A stretch of 64,000 bases of DNA from Lysobacter helvus (GCF_018406645.1 NZ_AP024546.1:3038001-3102000); one strand, 5' to 3'. Positions 41,526 to 51,084 are shown, counted from the first letter of the stretch. Numbers and translations: made by a program. Notes: generated by a model not told the origin, from the sequence alone.

Positions 41526-44122
41526 TGGATTACCGGACCACGCCCCTGTACGTGCTGATGGTGGAGGACTCGCCGGCCGACGCCGAGCTGATCCTGCGCG
41601 CCATGCGCGAGCTGGGCGCGCCGGTCGAACACCAGCGCGTGAGCAGCGAAGCGTCGTTGCGCGCGGCGCTGCACGCGCGCCTGCCGGACATCATCCTCAG
41701 CGACTTCGCGATGCCCGGCTTCGGCGGCCAGGACGCGTTGCGCATCGCGCAGGAACTGGCGCCCGACATCCCGTTCCTGTTCGTGTCCGGCACCATCGGC
41801 GAAGAACTGGCGATCGAAGCGCTGCAACGCGGCGCCGACGACTACGTACTGAAGGACAACCTGCGCCGCCTGCCCTCGGCGATGGAACGCGCCCTGCGCG
41901 CCGCGCGGCAACGCAGCGACCGCGAAGGCATGGCGGTCGCGTTGCAGGAAAGCGAAGAGCGCTTCCGCAGCATCGTGGAATCGAGCCTCGACTGGATCTG
42001 GGAGATCGACGCCAACGGGCGCATCGTCTACACCAACGACGCCGTGCGCGACATGCTCGGCTACGCGCCGCAGGACCTCATCGGACGCAGCATGCTGGAC
42101 CTGCTGGCCCGCGACACCCGCGCCGCGGTGGAAGCCCTGATCCCGCATTACCGTACCGGCGCCAATCGCTGGCGCCGTCGCACGCTGAAGTTCTGCCACA
42201 AGGACGGCGGCGTGCGCACGATCATCAGCAACGCGCGTTCCATCCACGATGCACAGGGCCACGTCACCGGTTTCCGCGGCGCGCACCACGACGACACCGA
42301 GCGCCGCGCGCAGGACGCCCGGATCCGCCAGCTCGTGCGCATCCATACCGTGCTCAGCGCATTCGGCACGCAGGTGCTGCGCGCGTCGCACCGGCAGGAA
42401 GTGCTCGACTGCGCGTGCGCGATCACCGTCGGCCAGGGCGGGTTCCAGGCCGCGGTGGTCGGCAAGCTGGTGGCGAAGGACGTGGTGTCCTTCGTCGCCA
42501 AGTGCGGCGACCCGGCGGTACTCGCGCCGATCGTGCGCGGGGATCTCGTCGCGATCGATGCCAGCAGCCGTTACCACGCCTTCCCGGGGGCCGTTGCGAT
42601 GCGCGAGCGCCGCATGGTGGTGGTGCCCGATTTCCAGGCGGACGAGGTGAACCCCGCACTGCGCGCGATGATGGGGCCGACCGGTGCGCGCTCGGAGATC
42701 GCCTTGCCGCTCGGCACGGACCCGTGGGGCTTCCTGGTGCTGATCTCCGAGACCGTGCATCGCAATGACGCGGAAGAAATCGAATTGCTGCAACGCCTGG
42801 CCGGCGACATCGCGCATGCCTGCGATTTCCTCGAGCAGAGCGAGCGCCTGGAATTCCTCGCCTACCACAACCCCGTCACCGGCCTGCCGAATCGCGCCGA
42901 GTTCCGCGCGCGCCTGCTGCCCGCGATGCTGCGCGCGCACGCCCACGTGGCGGTCGCGGTGCTCGACGTCGAAGGCTTCGGCCGCGTCAACGATTCGCGC
43001 GGGCGCCAGTACGGCGATCAATTGCTGCGACAGGTGGGCGAAGCGCTGGCGGGCGTGGCGCCGAACGCGGTTGTCGCGCACCCGGAGTCGGATGATTTCG
43101 TCGTGGCCTGGCCCGTGGACACGCAGGATCCGGATGTCGTGGCCGCGCAGCTCGACCTGTTCCTGCAAGCGTTCGGGCAGCAACCGTTCGTGGTCGACGA
43201 TGAAACCGTGTTCGTCGGCCTGTGGTCGGGCCTGGCGCTCGCGCCAGCGCATGGCGACGACGGCGAACACCTCGAACGCAACGCCCTCGCCGCGCTGGCC
43301 GACGGCAAGAAGCGGCGCCAGCGCGTGCTCGCCTTCACCGATGCGATGCGCGGGCGCGCGACGCGGCGCCTCACGCTGGAACGCGACCTGCGCCACGCGA
43401 TCGAAGCCGGCGAGTTCGTCCTGCATTACCAGCCGAAATTCCACGCCGGCACGCAACGCCTGCTCGGCGCCGAAGCGTTGCTGCGCTGGCAGCACGGCGA
43501 CACGCTCGTGCCGCCGTCGGAGTTCATCCCCGTGCTGGAGGAAACCGGCCTCATCGTGCCGGTCGGCCGCTGGGTGGCGCACCACGCGCTGGAAACCGCG
43601 CTGCGCTGGCGCGCGCTCCACCATCCGAGCATCCGCATCGCGGTGAATCTGTCCGCACGCGAGTTGCGCAGCGCGGATTTCGTCGAGGCCTATACCGCGA
43701 TCCTCGGCCCGCATGCCGGCGACCAACCGATCGACATCGAGGTGACCGAGAGTTTGCTGATGGACGACGTCGACCACAGCACGCACCTGCTCGACAGCCT
43801 GCGCGAACTCGGCTGCCGCGTGGCCATCGACGACTTCGGCACCGGCTATTCCTCGCTCAACTACCTGGCGCGCCTGCCGGCCGACGAGATCAAGATCGAC
43901 CAGTCCTTCATCGCGCTGCTCGCGCATTCGCCCGAGACGATGGGCCTGGTCACCAACATCATCACCCTCGCCCACTCGCTGTCGCTGCAGGTGGTCGCCG
44001 AAGGCGTGGAAGAGGAAGAACAGGCGAAGCTGCTGCGCCTGCTGCGCTGCGACGCGGTGCAGGGATTCCTGTTCGGGAAGCCGATGTCGGCCAAGGACTT
44101 CGGGGCGCGGTTCTTCAATTAG
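41525..44122 (+). CDS. REC-PAS-GAF-(degenerate GGDEF)-EAL c-di-GMP phosphodiesterase
   Basis: An 865-residue response regulator. Receiver 8-125 with phospho-acceptor D60; PAS about 140-265 (RFRSIVESSLDWIWEIDANGRIVYTNDA); GAF about 285-430; a GGDEF-like domain about 440-600 whose active motif reads HPESDDF and is therefore not catalytic; EAL domain from about 610. The EAL site looks intact: GAEALLRW, NLSARELRS, IEVTESLLMDD, DDFGTGYSSLNYL, KIDQSFI and VVAEGVE. It should hydrolyse c-di-GMP under control of the upstream kinase. Convergent with the OmpA gene across a terminator. Confidence 0.9.
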   Translation: MDYRTTPLYVLMVEDSPADAELILRAMRELGAPVEHQRVSSEASLRAALHARLPDIILSDFAMPGFGGQDALRIAQELAPDIPFLFVSGTIGEELAIEALQRGADDYVLKDNLRRLPSAMERALRAARQRSDREGMAVALQESEERFRSIVESSLDWIWEIDANGRIVYTNDAVRDMLGYAPQDLIGRSMLDLLARDTRAAVEALIPHYRTGANRWRRRTLKFCHKDGGVRTIISNARSIHDAQGHVTGFRGAHHDDTERRAQDARIRQLVRIHTVLSAFGTQVLRASHRQEVLDCACAITVGQGGFQAAVVGKLVAKDVVSFVAKCGDPAVLAPIVRGDLVAIDASSRYHAFPGAVAMRERRMVVVPDFQADEVNPALRAMMGPTGARSEIALPLGTDPWGFLVLISETVHRNDAEEIELLQRLAGDIAHACDFLEQSERLEFLAYHNPVTGLPNRAEFRARLLPAMLRAHAHVAVAVLDVEGFGRVNDSRGRQYGDQLLRQVGEALAGVAPNAVVAHPESDDFVVAWPVDTQDPDVVAAQLDLFLQAFGQQPFVVDDETVFVGLWSGLALAPAHGDDGEHLERNALAALADGKKRRQRVLAFTDAMRGRATRRLTLERDLRHAIEAGEFVLHYQPKFHAGTQRLLGAEALLRWQHGDTLVPPSEFIPVLEETGLIVPVGRWVAHHALETALRWRALHHPSIRIAVNLSARELRSADFVEAYTAILGPHAGDQPIDIEVTESLLMDDVDHSTHLLDSLRELGCRVAIDDFGTGYSSLNYLARLPADEIKIDQSFIALLAHSPETMGLVTNIITLAHSLSLQVVAEGVEEEEQAKLLRLLRCDAVQGFLFGKPMSAKDFGARFFN

Positions 44123-44126
44123 CGCG

Positions 44127-44160
44127 CCAAAAAAAACGGGGCCGCCGAAGCGACCCCGTT
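44127..44160 (-). terminator. Strong intrinsic terminator of the OmpA-type lipoprotein gene
   Basis: On the - strand AACGGGG pairs with CCCCGTT around a GC-rich loop, followed by a run of eight T (44134-44127). Located 26 nt past the stop of the 44186-44878 gene and between convergent genes. Confidence 0.85.
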
Positions 44161-44185
44161 CGTGCTCGCGTTGGACTGCGATCGA

Positions 44186-44878
44186 TCAGCCGCCCTGGAC
44201 CTGCTGCGCTTCGACCGGGACCAGCGTGATTTCCACGCGGCGGTTCTGCGCACGGCCCGACTCGGTGTCGTTGCTGGCGATCGGACGCGACTCGCCGGCG
44301 CCGACGGTGATCATGCGCTGCTGCATCACGCCGTGGCCGCCCAGGTACGCGGCGACGGAATTGGCGCGACGCTGCGACAGGCCCTGGTTGTAGGCATCGG
44401 TGCCGACGCTGTCGGTGTGGCCGGCGATCTCCACGACGGTCTGGTTGTACTGCACCAGCGTCTGCGCGACGTTGTCGAGCACCGGCTGGAACTGCGGCTG
44501 CACGCTCGCGCTGTCGAAACCGAAGGTGATGCCGCTCGGCATGTTCAGCGTGATGTTGTCGCCCTGGCGCACGACTTCCACGCCCGTGCCCTGCATCTTG
44601 CGGCGCAGCTCGGCTTCCTGGCGATCCTGGTAGGCGCCGATCGAACCACCGGCGAGCGCACCGACGCCCACGCCCACGAGCGCGCGCTGGCGGCGTTCGA
44701 CGGCGTCGCCGCCGCTGAGCAGGCCGGCCGCGGCGCCGATGGCGGCACCGATCAACGCGCCACGCTGGGTGCGGTTCGGGTCGTCGGGGGCGTTGGTCTG
44801 GCCGGTGTAGGTGGCGCAACCGGAGACGGTGAGCGCGAGGCCCGCTGCAACGACGCCGGCGATCATCGAATACTTCAT
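44186..44878 (-). CDS. OmpA-family lipoprotein with glycine zipper
   Basis: A 230-residue lipoprotein: lipobox TVSGC (Cys 21), then a glycine-zipper segment (GALIGAAIGAAAGLLSGG ... GVGVGALAGGSIGAYQDRQEAELR). The C-terminal OmpA-like peptidoglycan-binding domain follows (ITFGFDSASVQPQF, EIAGHTDSVGTDAYNQGLSQRRANSVAAYL, GESRPIASNDTESGRAQNRRVEI). It resembles the YiaD group: outer-membrane anchored, peptidoglycan bound. AAGGAG precedes the ATG at 44878. Monocistronic, with a strong terminator. Confidence 0.92.
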   Translation of the reverse strand: MKYSMIAGVVAAGLALTVSGCATYTGQTNAPDDPNRTQRGALIGAAIGAAAGLLSGGDAVERRQRALVGVGVGALAGGSIGAYQDRQEAELRRKMQGTGVEVVRQGDNITLNMPSGITFGFDSASVQPQFQPVLDNVAQTLVQYNQTVVEIAGHTDSVGTDAYNQGLSQRRANSVAAYLGGHGVMQQRMITVGAGESRPIASNDTESGRAQNRRVEITLVPVEAQQVQGG

Positions 44879-45008
44879 GGATACAACTCCTTGTTGGGGG
44901 ATCCGCAAGACACATCTGAATGCGGGGGCCAAGCTAAGCAGTTGTGTGTCGCCGTTGGGTGATTGGCGTATTCAGCGTTCAAGATCGAGTCATGCAGGAA
45001 ACGCGCTC

Positions 45009-46454
45009 TTACGGCATCAACGCGTCCGCGGCGACGCTGTCCAGGTCGTGGTCCCAGTCGCCCATCAGCGCGAGGTACAGCAGCTTTTCGAACTCCGGCC
45101 CGAAGCGGCGGATCACCGCGTCCGGATCCGGCACCAGCTTCGCGTCGCCGATCAGGCCGAAATGCACGCGGCCGTTGTAGCTGAGGATCGAGATGCCCAC
45201 GCCGATCGAGCCGGTCTGCGGCACCCAGAACATCATTTCGCGCACCATGCAGCCCGCCATGTACAGCGGTTGCTGCGGGCCCGGCACGTTTGTCGCGACC
45301 GCCGTGGCCTTGCGGCTCAGCAACTCCAGCGCGATCGATTGCACCGCCGGCGGCGCGATGCCCAGCGCGGCCAGCAAACCGAAGGCGACGATCGCCTGCC
45401 GCGAATGCTTCAACTGGTGCATGCATTCGCCGACGAACTCCAGGCGCCGGATCGGATTGGATTCGCCCACCGGCAGGTCGAGGAACACCAGGCCGAAATG
45501 GTTGCCGAGTTTCTTCGCGTGTTCGAGCGGTCGCAGGTTGACGGGCACGGTCGCGCGCAGCGTCACGCCGTCGAGGTCCGCGCCGCGTTCGAGCATGTAC
45601 CCGCGCAGCGCGCCGGCGGCCGCGGCCATCAGCACGTCGTTGACCGTGCAGCCGCATGCGCGGCCGACGGCTTTCACTTCTTCGAGGTCCAGCGGCTCGG
45701 CCCACGCCACGCGCTTGCTGACGCCGAGGTCGCCGCGCAGCAGCGACGGCGGATCATCGGGCAACGCGAGCGCCTGCAGCAGCTCGCGCGCGATCTCGCC
45801 GCCTTCCTTCGCCAGCATGCCGGCGAGCGTGGGATCGCGGTACATCGCCATGCCCTGCTCGAGCACCTTGCCGCCGAGTTTCATCGCGCGTTGCGCGGCG
45901 CCGACGCGTTGCGCGACGGGCGCGGCCTGTTCCTTCAGCCACGCCTTGTCGAGGTCGCTGCCCTTCACCGGCGTGGGCGAGGTATCGGTGAGCGACAGCA
46001 GCACCTGCACGAGCGCGATGCCGTCGGCGTAGCTGTGGTGGATGCGCGCGATGAGCGCCGACCCGCCTTCGTATTTTTCGACGAGGTGGAATTGCCACAA
46101 CGGCTTGCCCGGATCCAGCGGGCTGGAGGCAAGCTGGCTCACGTAGCGTTCGAGCGCGCGCTTGTCGCCCTTGCCGGGCAGCGCGGCGAGTTGCACGTGC
46201 CAATCGAGGTCGAAGTGTTCGTCGTCCTGCCAGTACGCGCCCGCGGGCGTGTCGACGGGCTTCTGGCGGAAGCGCGCGTAATCCAGGAACCGTTGCTTGA
46301 CGACCTGCTTCAGCGCCTTGAGCGACATCGCCGATTCGAACATCAGCACGCCGGTGATCATCATCGGGTTGGTGCCGCGCTCCATGCGCAGCCAGGCGGT
46401 ATCGACCCGCGACATCGGTTCGCGCGTGGCGCGCCTGCGTGCCTTCTTCGCCAT
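45009..46454 (-). CDS. Wax ester synthase/diacylglycerol acyltransferase (WS/DGAT)
   Basis: A 481-residue acyltransferase. The catalytic HHxxxDG is HHSYADG at residues 139-145. The family's second block, NDVLMAAAAGALRGYMLERG, and the closing TNVPGPQQPLYMAGC, GIGVGISILSYNGRVHFGLIGD are present. It makes wax esters or triacylglycerol from acyl-CoA and alcohol or diglyceride. A basic N-tail (MAKKARRRATR) precedes the domain. GGGAGAGG supports the start at 46454. The membrane-protease gene lies 49 bp upstream on the same strand. Confidence 0.9.
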   Translation of the reverse strand: MAKKARRRATREPMSRVDTAWLRMERGTNPMMITGVLMFESAMSLKALKQVVKQRFLDYARFRQKPVDTPAGAYWQDDEHFDLDWHVQLAALPGKGDKRALERYVSQLASSPLDPGKPLWQFHLVEKYEGGSALIARIHHSYADGIALVQVLLSLTDTSPTPVKGSDLDKAWLKEQAAPVAQRVGAAQRAMKLGGKVLEQGMAMYRDPTLAGMLAKEGGEIARELLQALALPDDPPSLLRGDLGVSKRVAWAEPLDLEEVKAVGRACGCTVNDVLMAAAAGALRGYMLERGADLDGVTLRATVPVNLRPLEHAKKLGNHFGLVFLDLPVGESNPIRRLEFVGECMHQLKHSRQAIVAFGLLAALGIAPPAVQSIALELLSRKATAVATNVPGPQQPLYMAGCMVREMMFWVPQTGSIGVGISILSYNGRVHFGLIGDAKLVPDPDAVIRRFGPEFEKLLYLALMGDWDHDLDSVAADALMP

Positions 46455-46503
46455 CGATGCCTCTCCCTGAGGCCGCAAGTGGATCACGCGCGGCGCAAAG
46501 GGG

Positions 46504-47211
46504 TCAACGCAAGGCGGCGGCCACCGGGGACGCGGGCCGCGGCGCGACGAGCAGGCGCAGGGCCAGCAACGCCACCAGCACCAGCCCTTCGATGCACCAG
46601 ACCGACCACGGCACGCCGAACGCCGCCGCGAGGCATTGCTTCCCATCGATCCATGCGCCGTACACCGCGCGGTCGATGAAGGGCACCGGCAGCAGCGGCA
46701 ACATCGGCAACACGAACGCGGCGGCGAACACGCGCCCGCGATGCTGCGGCTTCAACGCGCGCCAGCAGGTCCACAGCGGCGGCAGCGACAAGGCGAGCAC
46801 GGTGGCCGTGGCCAGCCAGCGCCCCGCGACGGGAAATGCCAGGTCCCACAACACGCCTTCATCGCCGCCGCCCATGCCCGCGGTGAGCAGGCGCAGGAAG
46901 GGTTTGTTCGCGATCACCAGCGCGAAGCCCCACCACGGATCGCCGCCGCGGCGCGCCGCCACGACGATCCACGCCAGGCCGATCCACATCAGCAGGTAGC
47001 TCAATGCCGGGCCCGCCGCGATGGTCCACGGCCAGCGCGTGCCGCACTCCGCATCGTTCGCGAACAGGCTCAGGCTCATGCGCCCCACGCCGTTGCAGAT
47101 CAGCGCACCGCTCGCGTGGTGCGTGAATTCATGCGCGAACGAGGCCAGCCACGCGAACGCGACCAGTGCGAGCAGGTGCCGCAGGTCGAAGGGGAATCGA
47201 TAGGTGCCCAT
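46504..47211 (-). CDS. Putative integral-membrane zinc metalloprotease
   Basis: A 235-residue protein with about six hydrophobic segments. HEFTHH (HExxH) sits in the first, after LVAFAWLASFA, as in membrane-embedded M50-type or similar proteases. A later Asp-containing segment (PVPFIDRAVYG) might supply another ligand, but no clear LDG motif is seen. Substrate unknown. It could instead be a non-proteolytic member of this superfamily. Located between alr and the WS/DGAT gene. Confidence 0.65.
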   Translation of the reverse strand: MGTYRFPFDLRHLLALVAFAWLASFAHEFTHHASGALICNGVGRMSLSLFANDAECGTRWPWTIAAGPALSYLLMWIGLAWIVVAARRGGDPWWGFALVIANKPFLRLLTAGMGGGDEGVLWDLAFPVAGRWLATATVLALSLPPLWTCWRALKPQHRGRVFAAAFVLPMLPLLPVPFIDRAVYGAWIDGKQCLAAAFGVPWSVWCIEGLVLVALLALRLLVAPRPASPVAAALR

Positions 47212-47274
47212 GGTGCCGCCCGCAGGATGGAGACCTTCGGGGGATACGCCGGGGGCGGCGGCGGTTTACCGGCC

Positions 47275-48366
47275 TCAGGCTTCGACGAACCGCACGCGGC
47301 GCGTGATCGAGCAGACGAGCTCGTAGCCGATGGTCCCGGCCGCGGCCGCGATGGTTTCCACGGGGAGGCCTTCGCCCCACAGCTGCACGGGATCGCCGGG
47401 TTGCGCGTCGGGCTGGCCGCGCAGGTCGAGGGTCATCAGGTCCATCGAGACGCGGCCGACGATCGCGGTCGGCTTGCCGTTGAGCAGCACCGGCGTGCCG
47501 GTGGGCACGTGGCGCGGATAGCCGTCGCCGTACCCGATGGCCGCGACGCCGACCGGCATGTCTTCCGGGCACGTCCACGTCGCCGAATAGCCGATGCGTT
47601 CGCCCTTGCGCACGCGGTTGACCGCGATCAGGCGCGTGCCCAGCGTCATCGCGGGGCGCAGGCCGAAGTCCGCGCCGGTGGTGCCGTCGACGACCGAGAT
47701 GCCGTACAGCGCCCCGCCCGGCCGCACCCAGTCGGCGTGCGCATCGGCCCAGCCGAGCACCGCGGCGGAATTGGCGAGCGAACGCGCGCCCGCCAGGCCC
47801 GCCGTCGCATCGGCGAACACCTGCATCTGCGCGCGCGTCTGCGCGCCGCCGCCGGCCTTGCCTTCGAATTCGTCGGAGCTCGCGAAATGATTCATCAGCA
47901 CGATGTCGTCGGCGACCGCCGGCATCGCGCGCAGGCGCGCATGCGCCTCGCGCACGGCCTCCGGCGCGAAGCCGAGGCGATGCATGCCGCTGTCCACTTT
48001 CAGCCAGCAGCGGATCGGGTCGCCGTCGACCGCCTGTTCCAGCATTGCCAGCTGCGTGGCGTGGTGCACGACGGTTTCGACATTGAGGCGGCGCAGTTGC
48101 GGGATGTCGTCGGCTTCGTTGAAGCCCGACAGCAGCACGATCGGTTGCGACAGGCCCGCCGCGCGCAGGCGTTCGGCATCGCTCAGCGCCGCGACGCCGA
48201 ACGCATCGGCGCCCTGCAACGCACGCGCGACGCGTTCGAGCCCGTGCCCGTAGCCATCGGCCTTGACCACCGCCATGACGCGGCTGCGCGGCGCCAGCGC
48301 GCGTACGCGCGACAGGTTGTGCCGCAGGGCATCGGTGTGGATCGTCGCGGAGGTCGGGCGGGCCAT
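47275..48366 (-). CDS. alr: Alanine racemase
   Basis: A 363-residue PLP racemase. PLP lysine K35 lies in MAVVKADGYGHG; the second catalytic base Y260 is in ERIGYSATW. HFASSDE, RPGGALYG and GRVSMDLMTLDL are as expected. It supplies D-alanine for peptidoglycan. It lies downstream of dnaB and the small 66-codon gene, an order common in gammaproteobacteria (dnaB-alr). The start at 48366 begins directly at the domain. Confidence 0.95.
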   Translation of the reverse strand: MARPTSATIHTDALRHNLSRVRALAPRSRVMAVVKADGYGHGLERVARALQGADAFGVAALSDAERLRAAGLSQPIVLLSGFNEADDIPQLRRLNVETVVHHATQLAMLEQAVDGDPIRCWLKVDSGMHRLGFAPEAVREAHARLRAMPAVADDIVLMNHFASSDEFEGKAGGGAQTRAQMQVFADATAGLAGARSLANSAAVLGWADAHADWVRPGGALYGISVVDGTTGADFGLRPAMTLGTRLIAVNRVRKGERIGYSATWTCPEDMPVGVAAIGYGDGYPRHVPTGTPVLLNGKPTAIVGRVSMDLMTLDLRGQPDAQPGDPVQLWGEGLPVETIAAAAGTIGYELVCSITRRVRFVEA

Positions 48367-48409
48367 GCGGGGATTGTCCGTGAAGCGGCCCGCGCGCGAA
48401 AGCGCCCGC

Positions 48410-48610
48410 TCAGATGGCCTGCGGGATGTCCTGTCGAAAGACCTTGAACATGTCGATGCTGTTCGCATCGACGGTCGGATCCTGGAGCGCCAGCAACTGG
48501 CGGGCCAGCTGCAGCGCCTCGTAGCGATCCTCCGCGAGGACGTGTTTTCGGACCGGATCCTGCACCGACATCGCGTCGAACAGGAACTCCACCAGGTACA
48601 CGTGCGCCAT
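48410..48610 (-). CDS. Small conserved hypothetical protein between dnaB and alr
   Basis: A 66-residue acidic protein (MAHVYLVEFLFDAMSVQDPVRKHVLAEDRYEALQLARQLL) with one beta-strand-like start and helices. It has a GAGGCGGC purine stretch upstream. Position between dnaB (31 bp) and alr (43 bp) on the same strand supports a real gene. No function known. Confidence 0.6.
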   Translation of the reverse strand: MAHVYLVEFLFDAMSVQDPVRKHVLAEDRYEALQLARQLLALQDPTVDANSIDMFKVFRQDIPQAI

Positions 48611-48641
48611 CGCCGGCCGCCTCCTTCGCAGGTTGGGGGAA

Positions 48642-50054
48642 CTACTCGAAGCTGCCCACCGAATCGTGGGCCAGGTTGTCGAACCGCGTGTATTCGCCGA
48701 AGAACTTCAGCTTGATCGAACCGGTCGGGCCGTTACGCTGCTTGCCGATGATCACTTCGGCCAGGCCCTTGTCCGGCGAGTTTTCCTTGTTGTAGTACTC
48801 GTCGCGGTAGATGAAGACGATCACGTCCGCGTCCTGCTCGATGGCGCCGGATTCGCGCAGGTCGGCCATCACGGGGCGCTTGTCGGTGCGCGTTTCCAGC
48901 GAGCGGTTGAGCTGCGAGAGCGCGATCACCGGCACGTTGAGTTCCTTCGCCAGGCCCTTGAGCGAGCGCGAGATCTCGGAGATCTCGGTCGCGCGGTTCT
49001 CGCTGTTGCCCGGCACCGCCATCAGCTGCAGGTAGTCGATGACGATCAGGCCCAGGTCGTGCTCGCGCTTGAGGCGACGCGACTTGGCGCGCAGCATGTC
49101 GGGCGACAGCGCCGGCGTGTCGTCGATGAAGATCTTCGCGTCGCGCAGCAGGCGGATCGCACTGGTCACGCGGCTCCAGTCCTCGTCCTCGAGCTGGCCG
49201 GTGCGCAGGCGCGTGGCGTTGACGCGGCCGGTGGAGGAAATCAGGCGCAGTGCAAGCTGCGAGGCCGACATTTCCATCGAGAAGACCGCGACGGCCTTCT
49301 TGGTCTTCATCGCCGCGTACTCGGCCATGTTCAGCGCGAGCGTGGTCTTGCCCATCGCGGGGCGCGCGGCGAGGATCAGCAGGTCGGTGGGCTGCAGGCC
49401 CGCCGTCATTTCGTCGAATTCGGTGTAGCCCGTCGGCAGGCCGGTGACGCTGCCGCCGCTCTCGTAGCGCTTCTGCAGCACGTCGAAGGCTTCCGACAGC
49501 GCCTTGGTCACCGGGGTGAAGTCGGTGCGGCCGCGCGCGCCGGCTTCGGCGATCGCGAACACGTCCTGCTCGGCCTTGGCGAGGATCTCGGTGCTGTCGC
49601 GGCCGTCGGGCAGGAAGCCATCGTTGACGATGCCGGTGCCGACGTCGATCAGCTGCCGCAGCACGGCCTTGTCGCGCACGATGTCGGCGTAGGCCTTGAT
49701 GTTGGCCGCCGACGGCGTGGTGCTGGCGAGTTCGATCAGGTACGCGCCGCCGGCCACCTGCTCCGACAGGCCCATCGACTCGAACCATTCGCCCAGCGTC
49801 ACCGCGTCGTAGGGCTTGTTGCGTTCGGCCAGCTCGCGGATCGCGCGGAAGATCAGCTGGTGGTCGCGGCGGTAGAAGTCGGTTTCGACCAGGGCGTCGG
49901 CGACGCGGTCGTAGGCTTCCGGGGAAAGCATGAGCCCGCCGAGGACGGCCTGCTCGGCCTCCACCGACTGCGGGGGAATGCGCAACCGCTCGACGCGGTC
50001 ATCGTTCCGCGTGGAGAACGCGGCATCGGAACGCAAACCCTGGCGCACGCTCAT
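48642..50054 (-). CDS. dnaB: Replicative DNA helicase DnaB
   Basis: A 470-residue RecA-fold helicase. The N-terminal domain starts PPQSVEAEQAVLGGLMLSPEAYDRVAD. Walker A is ARPAMGKTTLALN, Walker B region LGLIVIDYLQLM, followed by ALSQLNRSLETRTDKRP (H4 motif) and FIYRDEYYN. It unwinds DNA ahead of the fork and recruits primase. It is followed by the small gene and alr. The 250-bp upstream region contains a perfect DnaA box (50170-50178). Confidence 0.97.
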   Translation of the reverse strand: MSVRQGLRSDAAFSTRNDDRVERLRIPPQSVEAEQAVLGGLMLSPEAYDRVADALVETDFYRRDHQLIFRAIRELAERNKPYDAVTLGEWFESMGLSEQVAGGAYLIELASTTPSAANIKAYADIVRDKAVLRQLIDVGTGIVNDGFLPDGRDSTEILAKAEQDVFAIAEAGARGRTDFTPVTKALSEAFDVLQKRYESGGSVTGLPTGYTEFDEMTAGLQPTDLLILAARPAMGKTTLALNMAEYAAMKTKKAVAVFSMEMSASQLALRLISSTGRVNATRLRTGQLEDEDWSRVTSAIRLLRDAKIFIDDTPALSPDMLRAKSRRLKREHDLGLIVIDYLQLMAVPGNSENRATEISEISRSLKGLAKELNVPVIALSQLNRSLETRTDKRPVMADLRESGAIEQDADVIVFIYRDEYYNKENSPDKGLAEVIIGKQRNGPTGSIKLKFFGEYTRFDNLAHDSVGSFE

Positions 50055-50169
50055 CTGTTGATTCGCTCCCCTGCCGCGACGTCATGGCGTCACGTTGTTT
50101 TCGTGATCGCCTCGGCGGCGACAGGCGGCAATCCTAGTCGTCCGCTGGCCAATGTGTTGCAGATAACCC

Positions 50170-50178
50170 TGTGGATAA
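50170..50178 (-). promoter_or_regulatory. DnaA box upstream of dnaB
   Basis: TTATCCACA on the - strand (TGTGGATAA on +) is a perfect consensus DnaA box. It lies about 116 bp upstream of the dnaB start and is followed by a second, imperfect copy (TTATCTGCA, 50165-50157). DnaA could adjust dnaB transcription to initiation status. This gap otherwise holds the rplI terminator and a T-run at 50233-50239. Confidence 0.6.
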
Positions 50179-50244
50179 CCGGTGCAAATCTCACGGGCTG
50201 CGATTGCGAGAGCAATAGGGACGGACGGTCGGTTTTTTTGGTCG

Positions 50245-50280
50245 CGCAAACGGAAACGGGCGCCTTCGCAGGCGCCCGTC
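50245..50280 (-). terminator. Intrinsic terminator of the rpsF-rpsR-rplI operon
   Basis: ACGGGCGCCT and AGGCGCCCGT form a ten-pair stem around a four-base loop (50256-50279), followed on the - strand by TTCCGTTT. Begins 25 nt after the rplI stop. Confidence 0.75.
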
Positions 50281-50304
50281 CGTTCAACGCGTTGTCGCGA
50301 TCGC

Positions 50305-50757
50305 TTACGCGGCTTCGGCGACGACGATGACCTTGACGGTCGTCTCGATGTCGGCGTGCAGGTGCACGAGGACGTCGTATTCGCCGATGTTGCGCAGCGG
50401 GCCTTCGCCCATCACGACTTCCGACTTCTCCACCGGCGTGCCGGCGGCGGTCAGGGCTTCTGCGATGTCGCGCGGGCCGACCGAGCCGTACAGCTTGCCT
50501 TCCGTCGACGCATTGGCGGCGATGGTGACCGAGGTGCCTTCCAGCTTCGCCTTGCGGCCTTCGGCGCCGTCCAGCGAGGCCTTGGCCTTGGCTTCGTACT
50601 CGGCGCGCTTGGCTTCGAACTCGGCGACGTTGGCGGCGGTGGCCGGCACGGCCTTGCCCTGCGGCACGAGGAAGTTGCGGCCGTAACCCGGCTTCACTTT
50701 GACCTTGTCGCCGAGGTTGCCGAGGTTGGTGACTTTCTGCAGGAGGATCAGATCCAT
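50305..50757 (-). CDS. rplI: 50S ribosomal protein L9
   Basis: A 150-residue L9: [36 protein letters not shown] at the RNA-binding N-domain, a long connecting helix ([25 protein letters not shown]), and a C-domain with [16 protein letters not shown]. Last gene of rpsF-rpsR-rplI, closed by the terminator at 50245-50280. Normal length. Confidence 0.97.
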   Translation of the reverse strand: MDLILLQKVTNLGNLGDKVKVKPGYGRNFLVPQGKAVPATAANVAEFEAKRAEYEAKAKASLDGAEGRKAKLEGTSVTIAANASTEGKLYGSVGPRDIAEALTAAGTPVEKSEVVMGEGPLRNIGEYDVLVHLHADIETTVKVIVVAEAA

Positions 50758-50841
50758 GGTGGTGCTCCGTATTCGTTAGCGGCGCGCACCGGCGCGCCGC
50801 AACTGGGTTGCTGTCCGAATGGACGGCGAACGAACCAACGC

Positions 50842-51072
50842 TTACGCGTTGTGGTTGTCCGTGTAGGGAATCAGCGCGAGGAAGCGCGAACGCTTGACGG
50901 CGGTCTGCAGCTGGCGCTGGTACTTCGACTTGGTACCCGTGATGCGGCTCGGCACGATCTTGCCGGTCTCGGTCAGGTACTGGCGGAGCGTGTTGAGATC
51001 CTTGTAATCGATCTCCTTGACACCCTCGGCGGTGAACTTGCAGAACTTGCGGCGGCGGAAGAACTTGGACAT
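50842..51072 (-). CDS. rpsR: 30S ribosomal protein S18
   Basis: A 76-residue S18: [70 protein letters not shown]. It forms a heterodimer with S6 on the 30S platform. It lies 12 bp after rpsF and 84 bp before rplI. Confidence 0.97.
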   Translation of the reverse strand: MSKFFRRRKFCKFTAEGVKEIDYKDLNTLRQYLTETGKIVPSRITGTKSKYQRQLQTAVKRSRFLALIPYTDNHNA

Positions 51073-51084
51073 GGTCAGGATTCC

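Noticed and set aside
41432-43975. Long - strand open frame across the EAL protein gene
   Set aside because: Shadow of high-GC codon usage; the + strand has intact PAS, GAF and EAL motifs.
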